Below are positions 32,674 through 40,789 of a stretch of 43,176 bases of DNA, in pieces; the first letter of the stretch is position 1; each line of letters starts with the position of its first letter. The stretch covers positions 1-43,176 of the forward strand of contig JAEUPD010000260.1 in NCBI GenBank assembly GCA_016788525.1, written 5' to 3'. Under the pieces are notes generated by a model. The model did no database searches, was not told the origin of the DNA, and saw only the letters and a list, made by a program, of their open reading frames with translations. The position numbers and the translations under genes were made by a program. The DNA is from Rubrivivax sp. (lineage in GTDB: Bacteria > Pseudomonadota > Gammaproteobacteria > Burkholderiales > Burkholderiaceae_C).

Positions 32674-34611
32674 ATGAACCTGAACCACAACCCGCCCGGC
32701 GCCCGACCCGCCACCACCTTCACGCGCCAATGCCAGCACGCGGCGCGGCGCTGGCTGCCGCTGGATGACACGCAGTCGTTCGACGACGCACAGCGCGGCT
32801 TCATCGCGCCGATTCCGGCCGGCGTCATCCAGCGCGCCGACGGGGCGCCGGTGTGGAACCTCGCGGCCTACGGCTTCCTCGGTGACGAGCAGGCGCCCGA
32901 CAGCGTGCACCCCGGCCTGTGGCGGCATGCGCGCGTCAACATGATCACCGGCCTGTTCAAGGTCACCGAGCGCGTGTACCAGGTGCGCGGCTACGACATC
33001 TCGAACATGACGGTGATCGAGGGCGACACCGGCCTCGTGCTCATCGACCCGCTCATCTCCACCGAAGTGGCGCGCGCCGCGCTCGAGCTGTACTTCCAGC
33101 ACCGGCCACGCCGCGAGGTGCGCGCGGTGATCTACTCGCACAGCCACGCCGACCACTTCGGCGGCGTGCGCGGCGTGGTCGACGAGGCCGACGTGAAGGC
33201 CGGCCGCGTGCAGGTCATCGCGCCGGCGGGCTTCATGGCCGAGGCGGTGAGCGAGAACGTGCTGGCCGGCAATGCCATGTCGCGCCGTGCGCTGTATCAG
33301 TTCGGCGCCCTGCTGCCGCGCGGCCCGCTCGGGCAGGTGGACGCGGGGCTGGGCAAGAACGTCTCCACCGGCACGGTGACGCTGATCCCGCCCACGCTGA
33401 CCATCGAGCAGGCGGTGGAGCGCCATGTCATCGACGGCATCGAGTGCGTGTTCGAGCTCACCCCCGGGGCCGAGGCACCTTCGGAGCTGATCGTTCATCA
33501 CCCGGGCCTGCGGGTGCTGAACATGACCGAGATCACCAGCCACAACTTCCACAACCTGCTGCCGCTGCGCGGCGCGCAGGTGCGCGACGCCCGGGCCTGG
33601 GCGCACTACCTGGACGGCGCGCTGCAGCGCTACGGCCATGCGAGCGACGTGCTGATCGCCCAGCACCACTGGCCGGTGTGGGGGCGCGAGGCGCTGGAAG
33701 GCTTCCTCGCGCGGCAGCGCGACCTGTACAAGTTCGTGCACGACCAGACGCTCAGGTGGATGAACCGTGGCTGGCTGGCCGGCGAGATCGCCGAGGTGCT
33801 GCAGCTGCCCGAGAGCCTTCAGCGCGACTGGGCCTGCCACGGCTTCTACGGCACCGTGAAGCACAACGTGCGCGCGGTGGTGCAGCGCTACCTCGGCGCC
33901 TACGACGGCCACCCGGCGCACCTCGACCCGCTGCCGCCGGCGGCGCGGGCGCGCAAGATGGTCGAGTACATGGGCGGTGCGCAGGCGGTGCTCGAACGCG
34001 CCCGCGCCGACTTCGAGCGCGGCGAGTACCGCTGGGTGGCCGAGGTCGGCGCCCTGCTCGTGCACGCCGGTGCGTCGCCGGCCGACGAGGCCGCTGCGCT
34101 GTGCGCCGATGCCCTGGAGCAACTGGGCTACCAGGCCGAGTCGGCCACCTGGCGCAACGCCTACCTGCAAGGTGCCCTCGAGCTGCGCCACGGCGCGCCC
34201 AGGCTGCCGGGCACCGGCACGGCCAGCGCCGACATGGTCAAGGCGCTGCCGCTGGACCTGTGGTTCGACTTCCTCGCCATCCGCATCGATGGCGCCAAGG
34301 CCGCCGGCAAGCGCCTGCGCATCCACTGGCATTTCAGCGACACCGGCGAGCAGGTGTTGCTGAACCTGGAGAACGGCGCGATGACGCACCGCCTGGGCGT
34401 GGCCGACCCCGGCGCCGACGCGTCGATCACGCTGGAGCGCTCGCTGCTGGACGAGATCTCGATGCAGCGCACCAAGTTCCCCGAGGCCTTCCAGGCCGGT
34501 CGGCTGCAGGTCCGGGGGCGCGTGGTCGCGCTGCTGGAGTTGTTCGGCCTGGTCGAGCGCTTCGACCGCAGCTTCGCCGTCGTCGGGCCTCGGCCTTACC
34601 CCGATGCCTGA
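32674..34611 (+). CDS. Alkylsulfatase of the metallo-beta-lactamase fold (SdsA1-like)
   Basis: This 645-residue protein has the zinc motif HSHADHFGG (156-164), the family stretch GKNVSTGTVTLIPP and the sulfate-binding region ELTPGAEAPSE. It continues with an all-alpha dimerisation domain (about 385-520) and an SCP2-like C-terminal domain (about 525-640), which binds the alkyl chain in SdsA1. It hydrolyses primary or secondary alkyl sulfate esters to alcohol plus sulfate. No signal peptide is visible. ATG 32674 lies 20 nt after the arylsulfatase stop; an in-frame GTG at 32650 overlaps that stop and could be the true, coupled start. The TRAP genes follow on the same strand. Confidence 0.88.
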   Translation: MNLNHNPPGARPATTFTRQCQHAARRWLPLDDTQSFDDAQRGFIAPIPAGVIQRADGAPVWNLAAYGFLGDEQAPDSVHPGLWRHARVNMITGLFKVTERVYQVRGYDISNMTVIEGDTGLVLIDPLISTEVARAALELYFQHRPRREVRAVIYSHSHADHFGGVRGVVDEADVKAGRVQVIAPAGFMAEAVSENVLAGNAMSRRALYQFGALLPRGPLGQVDAGLGKNVSTGTVTLIPPTLTIEQAVERHVIDGIECVFELTPGAEAPSELIVHHPGLRVLNMTEITSHNFHNLLPLRGAQVRDARAWAHYLDGALQRYGHASDVLIAQHHWPVWGREALEGFLARQRDLYKFVHDQTLRWMNRGWLAGEIAEVLQLPESLQRDWACHGFYGTVKHNVRAVVQRYLGAYDGHPAHLDPLPPAARARKMVEYMGGAQAVLERARADFERGEYRWVAEVGALLVHAGASPADEAAALCADALEQLGYQAESATWRNAYLQGALELRHGAPRLPGTGTASADMVKALPLDLWFDFLAIRIDGAKAAGKRLRIHWHFSDTGEQVLLNLENGAMTHRLGVADPGADASITLERSLLDEISMQRTKFPEAFQAGRLQVRGRVVALLELFGLVERFDRSFAVVGPRPYPDA

Positions 34612-34705
34612 AACGCGCCGCTGCTGCAACACTGCCTGCACGCGCCGCACCGCGCCGGGCCGAGACCTGGCGCCCGGCAGTTGAACACCCAAGGAGACAT
34701 GCCCC

Positions 34706-35755
34706 ATGCACAAGCTGAACCGCGCCGGCCGCCGCGGCCGCCTTTCGTCTGGCCCGGCGTCGCGACTGGCCCTGCTGCCGCTGGCCGCCGCCGCGGCGCT
34801 GGCAGCGGCCCAGCCGGTGGAGGTGAAGTTCGCCTCGTCCGCGCCGCCCACCTCGCCGTGGGCCAAGCAGATCGACCGCACCGCCGCCGGCGTGCTGGAG
34901 GAATCGAAGGGGGCGCTGAAGATCACGCCGTTCTACAACTCGCAGCTGGGCAGCGAGAACGACGCCATCGCGCAGATCTCGCGCGGCCGCATCGAGATGG
35001 GCTCGTTCACGCTGAGCGCCATCGCGCTGCAGGTGCCCGAGGTGGCGCTGCTGCAGCTGCCGCTGTACTTCGCCAGCACCGCGCAGCGCGACTGCGTGCT
35101 CGACAACCACGTGGCGAAGTACACCCACAACGCGCTGGACAGGAAGAACCTGAAGTTCATCGGCTGGGGCGAGGTGGGCCCGGTGCACCTGCCCGGCAAG
35201 AAGGCCTATGTCACGCCGGCCGACGTGCGCGGCATCAAGGTGGGCGTGGTCACCAACAAGCAGAACAACGAGTTCTGGAAGGCGATGGGCGCCAACCCCG
35301 TGCCCACCGCGGTGGCCGAGGTCGGCTCGTCGATGCAGACCGGACTCATCGACACCTATCCCACGCCCTACGCGTTCTACCTGCCCTCGGGGTTGAACAA
35401 GATCGCGCCGTTCATGGTGAAGCTTCCGCTATGGGACGCCGCCGGCGTGACCGTGATGAACAAGGGCGTGTGGGACAAGCTGCCGCCCGACTCGCGCGCG
35501 GCCATCGAGCGCGACCGCGTCAAGCACCCCTCGGCGCTGCTGCGCGGCGAGATCCGCGCGGTGGACACCGCGCTTACCGGTGCGCACAAGCAGGCCGGCG
35601 GTACGGTGGTGGAGACCACGCCCGAGCAGCGCGCCGAATGGCGCAAGGCGCTCGGCGGCTTCTGGGGCGCGATGGCCAAGGACCTGGGTGCCGACGGCGA
35701 GAAGTTCTTCGCCTTGATGGAGGCGGGCAAGAAGGCCTGCGAGGCGGCCAGGTAG
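34706..35755 (+). CDS. dctP: TRAP transporter periplasmic receptor
   Basis: This 349-residue DctP-family receptor has an Arg-rich, long signal region (hydrophobic core about 20-35). It then has the first strand VEVKFASSAPPTSPW and the long helix of TRAP receptors. The carboxylate-pairing Arg region around DVRGIKVGV is present. AAGGAG 9 nt upstream supports the start. It captures an organic anion for the DctQM channel. Lying directly after two sulfatase genes, the ligand may be a sulfate ester or its released acid; the sequence does not decide this. Confidence 0.9.
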   Translation: MHKLNRAGRRGRLSSGPASRLALLPLAAAAALAAAQPVEVKFASSAPPTSPWAKQIDRTAAGVLEESKGALKITPFYNSQLGSENDAIAQISRGRIEMGSFTLSAIALQVPEVALLQLPLYFASTAQRDCVLDNHVAKYTHNALDRKNLKFIGWGEVGPVHLPGKKAYVTPADVRGIKVGVVTNKQNNEFWKAMGANPVPTAVAEVGSSMQTGLIDTYPTPYAFYLPSGLNKIAPFMVKLPLWDAAGVTVMNKGVWDKLPPDSRAAIERDRVKHPSALLRGEIRAVDTALTGAHKQAGGTVVETTPEQRAEWRKALGGFWGAMAKDLGADGEKFFALMEAGKKACEAAR

Positions 35756-35779
35756 CCCCGCCCGCGCACCTGCGCAGCC

Positions 35780-36334
35780 ATGAACGCCGGCACGGCCCCC
35801 GCGGCCGTCGTCACGCTGCTGCGCCGCTGGCACCAGGCCGAGTGCTGGCTGGCGGTGGCCTGCTTCGTCTTCATCGCCGCGGTGCTCGTGATCGACGTCG
35901 TCGGCCGCGAGTTCTACGGCCCCGTGATGAACGCGCTGGGCGTGAAGGTCGGCGCGACGGGCCTGTTCGGCTCGCAGAAGCTGGCCATCTTCGCGCTGGT
36001 GATCGGCTCGTTCGCCGGCATCGGTGTGGCCACTGCCACCGGCGTGCATCTGGTGCCGCGCGTGTGCTTCGGCTGGGTGCCGCAGCGTCTGGGCCCGGCG
36101 ATGAACCGCATCGCCGACGTGGTGACCGGCGCCTTCCTGCTGGGCGTGGCCTGGTACGGCGTGGTGTTCGTGCTGGCCACCCGTCAGTCGGGCGTGCTGG
36201 CCGCGGTGATCAACGTCTCGCCGTGGCCGGTGCAGGCGTTCATCCCGCTGGGCTTTGCGTCGGCGGCCCTGCGCTACTTCATCTTCGCGGCCTGGCCGGC
36301 CACGCGGCCGGCACCGCCGGAGTTCCAGGAGTAA
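35780..36334 (+). CDS. dctQ: TRAP transporter small membrane subunit
   Basis: This 184-residue protein has four membrane segments (about 25-45, 68-92, 110-135, 150-172). It links the receptor to the large channel subunit. It starts 24 nt after dctP. The stop codon region carries AGGAG (36327-36331), which serves the small reading frame that follows, not dctM itself. Confidence 0.85.
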   Translation: MNAGTAPAAVVTLLRRWHQAECWLAVACFVFIAAVLVIDVVGREFYGPVMNALGVKVGATGLFGSQKLAIFALVIGSFAGIGVATATGVHLVPRVCFGWVPQRLGPAMNRIADVVTGAFLLGVAWYGVVFVLATRQSGVLAAVINVSPWPVQAFIPLGFASAALRYFIFAAWPATRPAPPEFQE

Positions 36335-36338
36335 GAAG

Positions 36339-36374
36339 ATGCCGCGAACCCTGATCGCCGCAGCTTCGACATGA
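36339..36374 (+). CDS. 11-codon coupling leader ORF before dctM
   Basis: The short frame encodes MPRTLIAAAST. It has AGGAG 7 nt upstream, an ideal Shine-Dalgarno. Its TGA overlaps the dctM ATG as ATGA (36371-36374). dctM itself has no Shine-Dalgarno. Ribosomes would load here and restart at dctM, giving translational coupling. A single-base sequencing error that hides a longer dctM is the alternative. Confidence 0.5.
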   Translation: MPRTLIAAAST

Positions 36375-37633
36375 CCGGCGCCCTGCTCATTGCCGGCCTG
36401 CTGCTGGCGCTGCTGTGGCTGCGCCAGCCGCTGCTGGTCATCTTGCTGGCGGTGGCGGCGGTGGTGCACCTGGTGTGGGGCAAGGGCCAGCTGGACTACA
36501 TCCTCGAGGACATGTGGGTCTCGCTGGACAAGGAGCTGATCCTGTCGATCCCGATGTTCCTGCTGTGCGGCGGCGTGATGACCAAGGGCAGCACCGCGCG
36601 CCGCCTGATCGGCGTGGCGCAGGCCCTGACGCGGCCGCTGCCCGGCGGCCTGGCGGTGGCCTGCGTGCTCAGCTGCGGCATCTTCGCGGCCATCTCGGGC
36701 TCGTCGATCGTCACCATGCTGGCCATCGGCAGCGTGATGTACCCGGCGATGCGCGCCGCCGGCTACGACAACCGTTATGCCCTGGGCGTGGTCATGGCCG
36801 GTGGCTCGCTGGGCATCATCATCCCGCCGTCGATTCCGCTCATCCTCTACGGCCTGGTCACCGAGACGTCGATCGTCGACCTGTTCATCGCCGGCGTCGG
36901 TCCCGGCCTGCTGATCCTGGCGGTGTTCGCCATGCATGCGATGGTGGTGAACCGCAAGGTGCCCACGCAGCCGTTCGACCTGGCGCTGCTGCTGCGCTCG
37001 CTGCGCGAGGGGATGTGGGCGCTGCTGATGCCGGCCATCCTGCTGGGCGGCATCTACAGCGGCTACTTCTCGGCACTGGAGGCCGCGGCGGTGGCGCTGG
37101 TCTACGCGTTGGTCATCGAGACCTGCGTGCACCGGGAAATGAAGCCCGGCCAGTTCTACGAGGTGGTGCTGGAAGCCAGCAAGCTCGGCGGTACGCTGTT
37201 CCCGCTGCTGGCGGTGGCGCTGAGCCTGAACCTGGTGCTCACCGAGCACCGCGTGCCGCTGGCGCTGGTGGAGGCGATGAAGGGCTGGATCGACAGCCCG
37301 CTGCTTTTCATGCTGCTGGTCAACGCACTGCTGCTCGCCGTGGGCTGCCTCATGACCAGCGGCGAAGCCATCCTCATCCTCGGCCCCATCCTTGCGCCGC
37401 TGGCCGCGGCGTACGGCGTGGACAAGGTGCTGTTCGGCATCATCATGATCGTCAACCTGGAGGTCGGCTTCCTCACGCCGCCGGTGGGGCTGAACCTGCT
37501 GGTGGCGATGGGTGCCTTCAAGCAGAAGTTCGGCCTGCTGGTGCGGGCCGCGGTGCCGTTCATCCTGATGATGCTCGGCTGCCTGGCGCTGCTGGCCTGG
37601 CAGCCGTGGATCTCGATGGCGCTGGTGCGCTGA
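36371..37633 (+). CDS. dctM: TRAP transporter large channel subunit
   Basis: This 420-residue inner-membrane protein of the DctM family has about eleven to twelve hydrophobic segments. Typical motifs are GSSIVTMLAIGSVMYPAM (the first ion-binding hairpin) and TPPVGLNLLVAMG (the second). It carries out sodium-driven import of the ligand delivered by DctP. The start lacks a Shine-Dalgarno and overlaps the stop of an 11-codon frame. It is the last gene of the sulfatase-TRAP group; a 24-bp tandem repeat follows its stop. Confidence 0.92.
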   Translation: MTGALLIAGLLLALLWLRQPLLVILLAVAAVVHLVWGKGQLDYILEDMWVSLDKELILSIPMFLLCGGVMTKGSTARRLIGVAQALTRPLPGGLAVACVLSCGIFAAISGSSIVTMLAIGSVMYPAMRAAGYDNRYALGVVMAGGSLGIIIPPSIPLILYGLVTETSIVDLFIAGVGPGLLILAVFAMHAMVVNRKVPTQPFDLALLLRSLREGMWALLMPAILLGGIYSGYFSALEAAAVALVYALVIETCVHREMKPGQFYEVVLEASKLGGTLFPLLAVALSLNLVLTEHRVPLALVEAMKGWIDSPLLFMLLVNALLLAVGCLMTSGEAILILGPILAPLAAAYGVDKVLFGIIMIVNLEVGFLTPPVGLNLLVAMGAFKQKFGLLVRAAVPFILMMLGCLALLAWQPWISMALVR

Positions 37634-37671
37634 GCGCGGTACTGCGGGCGGCGCCCCAGGCGGTGCCGGGG

Positions 37672-37736
37672 GGCGCCCCTGACGGTGTTGCGGTTGGCGC
37701 CCCTGACGGTGTCGTGGGTGGCGCCCCTGACGGGGC
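37672..37736. repeat. 24-bp tandem repeat between convergent genes
   Basis: GGCGCCCCTGACGGTGT starts at 37672 and 37696, and GGCGCCCCTGACGG starts at 37720, an exact 24-bp period. A weaker related copy may precede. It lies between the stops of dctM and the convergent RCC1-type gene. The role is unknown; it is likely to vary in copy number. Confidence 0.75.
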
Positions 37737-37757
37737 GGGGCGGGCTGCGCCGCCCGG

Positions 37758-38744
37758 TCATCCCGCGCGCAATCGCCGTGGCGCGCCGCCACGCTCCCAC
37801 TGCCACAGCTCGCCGCTGCGCGTGAGCGCCAGTGTCGCCGTGTCGCCCGCGGCGACCTCGGCCACGCCGTCGAAGATCTTCCTCGGCGGAATCTCGAAGC
37901 CCTCGCCCCAGGCCCACAGGCTGCCGTCGGCGCGCACGGCCAGCGAGTGCCGGGAGCCCGTGGCAATCGCCACGGCGCCTTCGAAGATGGGTCCCCAGCG
38001 GTCCGCCTTGTCGCCCAGGCCGTGCGAAGACAGTGGTCCGTAGCGGTTGCCGCCGGTGCCGTGCACGCTGCCGTCGCGCTTCAGGTGCAGGGCGTGGCCG
38101 GTGTGCGCACGCACGGCCACCGCGTTGCCGGCGGTGGCCACGAAGTGCGGCGTGGCGGTGAGCTTGCCGTCGCCGTACTGGCCGCGGTGCGCCAGGCCCT
38201 TGACAAACAGCTCGCCGGCGTGGGTGATGTAGTAGTCGGCGCTGTCGCCGATGCACGCCGTGGCGACTTCGGCAGCCAAGCGCACCGGCGCGGCATCGGC
38301 TGCGCCGCCAGGAGTGGCGCCGTACCACAGGGCGGCCGCGGCATCGAGCGCGAACCAGCCCGACTGGCCGGCGGCGAAGCTGACGGCGCCGCGCATCAGC
38401 AGGCGCGGTGCCGCCTCGCCCGCATCGGCCGAGCGCAGCAGGTCGCCCTGGGCGCGCAGCAGGTACCAGGCGCGCTGGCTGGCCCCGGCCTGCACGAGGT
38501 CAGCCAGCGTGCGCCAGGCCGCGCGCGGTGCCTCGCTTCCCTCCCACACGAAGGCCTGGCCGCCGGCCAGGGTGATGTGCCGCGCGTAGTACGAGCCGAG
38601 CGCGCGGCCGGAGGCGTCGGCACCCGCCGGGTCGATGCCGGTGGTCATGGCCAGGCCCGCAGCGGCCAGCCGGCGCAGGGCGTCACGGCGCGGGAGCAGT
38701 CGCCGGGCGCGGCTCGAGAGGTCTGACGGGGGCATGTGGGGCAC
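37758..38744 (-). CDS. Exported RCC1-repeat (beta-propeller-like) protein
   Basis: This 328-residue protein starts with a twin-arginine-type signal (PRRDALRRLAAAGLAM, about 18-33), so it is probably exported by Tat. The body shows repeated blades of RCC1 type, such as VAIATGSRHSLAVRADGSLWAWG and VAEVAAGDTATLALTRSGELW, with the G-x-x-H-S/T-x-A-L pattern. RCC1 repeats make propellers used for protein contact; no enzyme motif is seen. It is convergent with dctM and stands alone on this strand. The function is unknown. Confidence 0.7.
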   Translation of the reverse strand: MPHMPPSDLSSRARRLLPRRDALRRLAAAGLAMTTGIDPAGADASGRALGSYYARHITLAGGQAFVWEGSEAPRAAWRTLADLVQAGASQRAWYLLRAQGDLLRSADAGEAAPRLLMRGAVSFAAGQSGWFALDAAAALWYGATPGGAADAAPVRLAAEVATACIGDSADYYITHAGELFVKGLAHRGQYGDGKLTATPHFVATAGNAVAVRAHTGHALHLKRDGSVHGTGGNRYGPLSSHGLGDKADRWGPIFEGAVAIATGSRHSLAVRADGSLWAWGEGFEIPPRKIFDGVAEVAAGDTATLALTRSGELWQWERGGAPRRLRAG

Positions 38745-38847
38745 ATCGGGTGGGTGGCAGCGGGGTGCGCCGACAACGACCGCCGCGCCAGGGCGGTCAG
38801 GCGAGTGAGGGGCTCCAGTTTAGGCAGGCCGTGCCGATGGTGAAGGG

Positions 38848-39540
38848 ATGGCCCGGCCCACGTCCAAACCCTCCACCCCGCCTTCCGCCCCGCGCCGCGA
38901 CGAGACCCCTGCGGCCGACCGCGCCGCCCGTGTGCTGTCGGCGTTGTCGCCCGCGCGGCTGTGGCGCGCGGTGTTCGTCGACCAGCTGCGCCTGCGCCGG
39001 CAGGGCGGGAAGTTCACCGTCGAGCTGGCGCGCACCGAGACGGCCGCGGGGCCGGGCGCCGGCGCCACCCCGCCAGGGAACCCCGCGGGCCATCCCGGCG
39101 CGGCGGCGGGTCGCGGTGCCGCTGCCCAGCCGCCCACGCGGCAGATGGGCCGCGCGCTGGGGGAACTGCTGGGCAGCCGCGCCGAGAGCCGGCGGGTGTT
39201 CACCCACCTGGTCGCGCTGGAGCAGCAGCTCCTGGCGCACGACGAACCCGCGTTCCTGCTCGACCTGTCGCTGGCCAGCCTGCAGATCATGCTGCGCCAG
39301 ATCGACGGCCTGGTGGCGCCGCCAGCCCCGCCGGGGGTGTCGCGGCTGCTGGCCGAATTGCTCGATGCCATCGAGCACAAGACCGGTGCCGAGCCCACGC
39401 AGCCCGGAACGGCGGTCATTTCCTCCTTCTTCGTCGACCACAAGCTCGAGGTCACCGAGCTGGGCCCCGCGGAGCTGGAGAGGTTGGAACTCGTGTTGCC
39501 CCCGGGCGACGACGCGGCTGACGCGGCCGCCCCGGGCTGA
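38848..39540 (+). CDS. Conserved-looking protein of unknown function, 230 residues
   Basis: I do not recognise a family. The protein has a disordered basic N-terminus (1-30), then SPARLWRAVFVDQLRLRRQGGKF, a Gly/Ala/Pro-rich stretch (about 65-97), a helical region (98-150), and a mixed C-terminus ending in acidic residues. No signal peptide, membrane segment or catalytic motif is visible. The composition beyond the low-complexity parts is protein-like (for example VFTHLVALEQQLL), which supports a real gene. It lies between the divergent RCC1 gene and a Bug receptor gene. The following 39541-39696 is a low-complexity GCGCGGCG-rich spacer. Confidence 0.55.
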   Translation: MARPTSKPSTPPSAPRRDETPAADRAARVLSALSPARLWRAVFVDQLRLRRQGGKFTVELARTETAAGPGAGATPPGNPAGHPGAAAGRGAAAQPPTRQMGRALGELLGSRAESRRVFTHLVALEQQLLAHDEPAFLLDLSLASLQIMLRQIDGLVAPPAPPGVSRLLAELLDAIEHKTGAEPTQPGTAVISSFFVDHKLEVTELGPAELERLELVLPPGDDAADAAAPG

Positions 39541-39696
39541 GCCGCGGCAGGCGGCGCAGCGCGTCGCGCGGCGAGTCGCGCGGCACGCGGCGCGGCGAGG
39601 GGTGCAGCGTGCGGCGATGGCCAACCTTCGGGCCGGGGTCGGGCGGCCGTGACAAGATCGCGGGCGCGACCCCAAGACAACACGAGGAGACGACCG

Positions 39697-40734
39697 ATGC
39701 GTTCCCTGCTGATCGCTGCTGCGCGCCGCGTGGCGCTGCCACGCGTTGCTGCTGCCACGGCCCTGCCCGTGCTGGCCCTGACCGCCGGCCTTTGCCCTGC
39801 CCCGGCGCTCGGGCAGACGCCCGCCGACTGGCCCGCCGCCGGCAGGAACATCCGCCTCATCGTGCCCTCGCCCGGCGGCAGCGGCACCGGCGACACCATC
39901 GCGCGCATCATGGCCGAAGAGGTCGGCAGGCGATTGCCCGCCAACTTCGTGGTCGACAACAAGCCGGGTGCCAACGGCAACATCGGCGCCACCGCGGCGG
40001 CGCAGGCCCCGGGCGACGGCTACAACTTCCTGTTCTCCTGGGCCGGCACGCTGGCGGTGAACCAGGCCATGTACAAGCAGATGGGCTACGACTCGCAGCG
40101 CGACTTCGTGCCCATCGTGCTGATCGCAGACGTGCCCAACATCCTGGTCGTCAACAACGACCTGCCGGTGAAGACGCTGGAAGACTTCACCCGGCACGTC
40201 AAGGCCCACCCTGGCAAGCTCAGCTACGGCAGCACCGGCATCGGCAGCAGCATGCACCTGGCCGGCGAGCTGTACAGCCGCGAGGCCGGCGCGCAGATGG
40301 TGCACGTGCCGTTCTCCAACCCGGGCAACGCGGTCACCAACCTGATCTCCGGTGAGATTCAGCTGATGTTCCAGCTCATCCCCGGCGTGGCCGGCCAGGT
40401 GAAGGCCGGCCGCGTGCGCGCCGTGGGCGTGATGGCCGACAAGCGCTCGCCCGCGCTGCCCGATGTGCCCACGATGGTGGAACTGGGTGCGCCACGGCTG
40501 ATGAGCTCGACCTGGTTCGCGCTGCTGGCGCCGAAAGGCACGCCAGCCGCTGCGCTGGAGCGCATGAACGCGGCAACCAACGAGGCGCTGGCCGACCCGG
40601 CGGTGCGCAAGCGCCTGACCGACATCGGCGCCACGCCGCTGGGCGGCACGGCCAAGCAGCTGGCCGATCATCTGGCCGCCGAGATCGACAAGTGGGGCCG
40701 CGTGGTGCGCGAAGCGAAGATCCAGGTGCAGTGA
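39697..40734 (+). CDS. Bug-family (TctC-like) periplasmic solute receptor
   Basis: This 345-residue receptor has a signal peptide (about 1-40, ending ALGQ). The family marks are present: IRLIVPSPGGSGTGDTIARI, the strand VVDNKPGANGNIG, and the carboxylate-binding loops YGSTGIGSSMHLAGELY and VPFSNPGNAV. GAGGAG 8 nt upstream of ATG 39697 sets the start. Such receptors bind small carboxylates and are very numerous in Burkholderiales. No TctA/TctB membrane gene lies beside it, so its channel, if any, is elsewhere. The two oxidoreductase genes downstream may process the ligand. Confidence 0.9.
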   Translation: MRSLLIAAARRVALPRVAAATALPVLALTAGLCPAPALGQTPADWPAAGRNIRLIVPSPGGSGTGDTIARIMAEEVGRRLPANFVVDNKPGANGNIGATAAAQAPGDGYNFLFSWAGTLAVNQAMYKQMGYDSQRDFVPIVLIADVPNILVVNNDLPVKTLEDFTRHVKAHPGKLSYGSTGIGSSMHLAGELYSREAGAQMVHVPFSNPGNAVTNLISGEIQLMFQLIPGVAGQVKAGRVRAVGVMADKRSPALPDVPTMVELGAPRLMSSTWFALLAPKGTPAAALERMNAATNEALADPAVRKRLTDIGATPLGGTAKQLADHLAAEIDKWGRVVREAKIQVQ

Positions 40735-40789
40735 ACAGGCCCGACCAGGCGCTGCCGGGCGACAAGCGGCGTTCGATGCAGGCCGTGCG

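Noticed and set aside
37672-37736. CRISPR-like array
   Set aside because: The units are directly head to tail with only a few variable bases, no unique spacers, and no cas genes.
39541-39696. Small gene or regulatory element in the GCGCGGCG-rich spacer
   Set aside because: Low-complexity composition with no ribosome site other than that of the Bug gene and no clear promoter.
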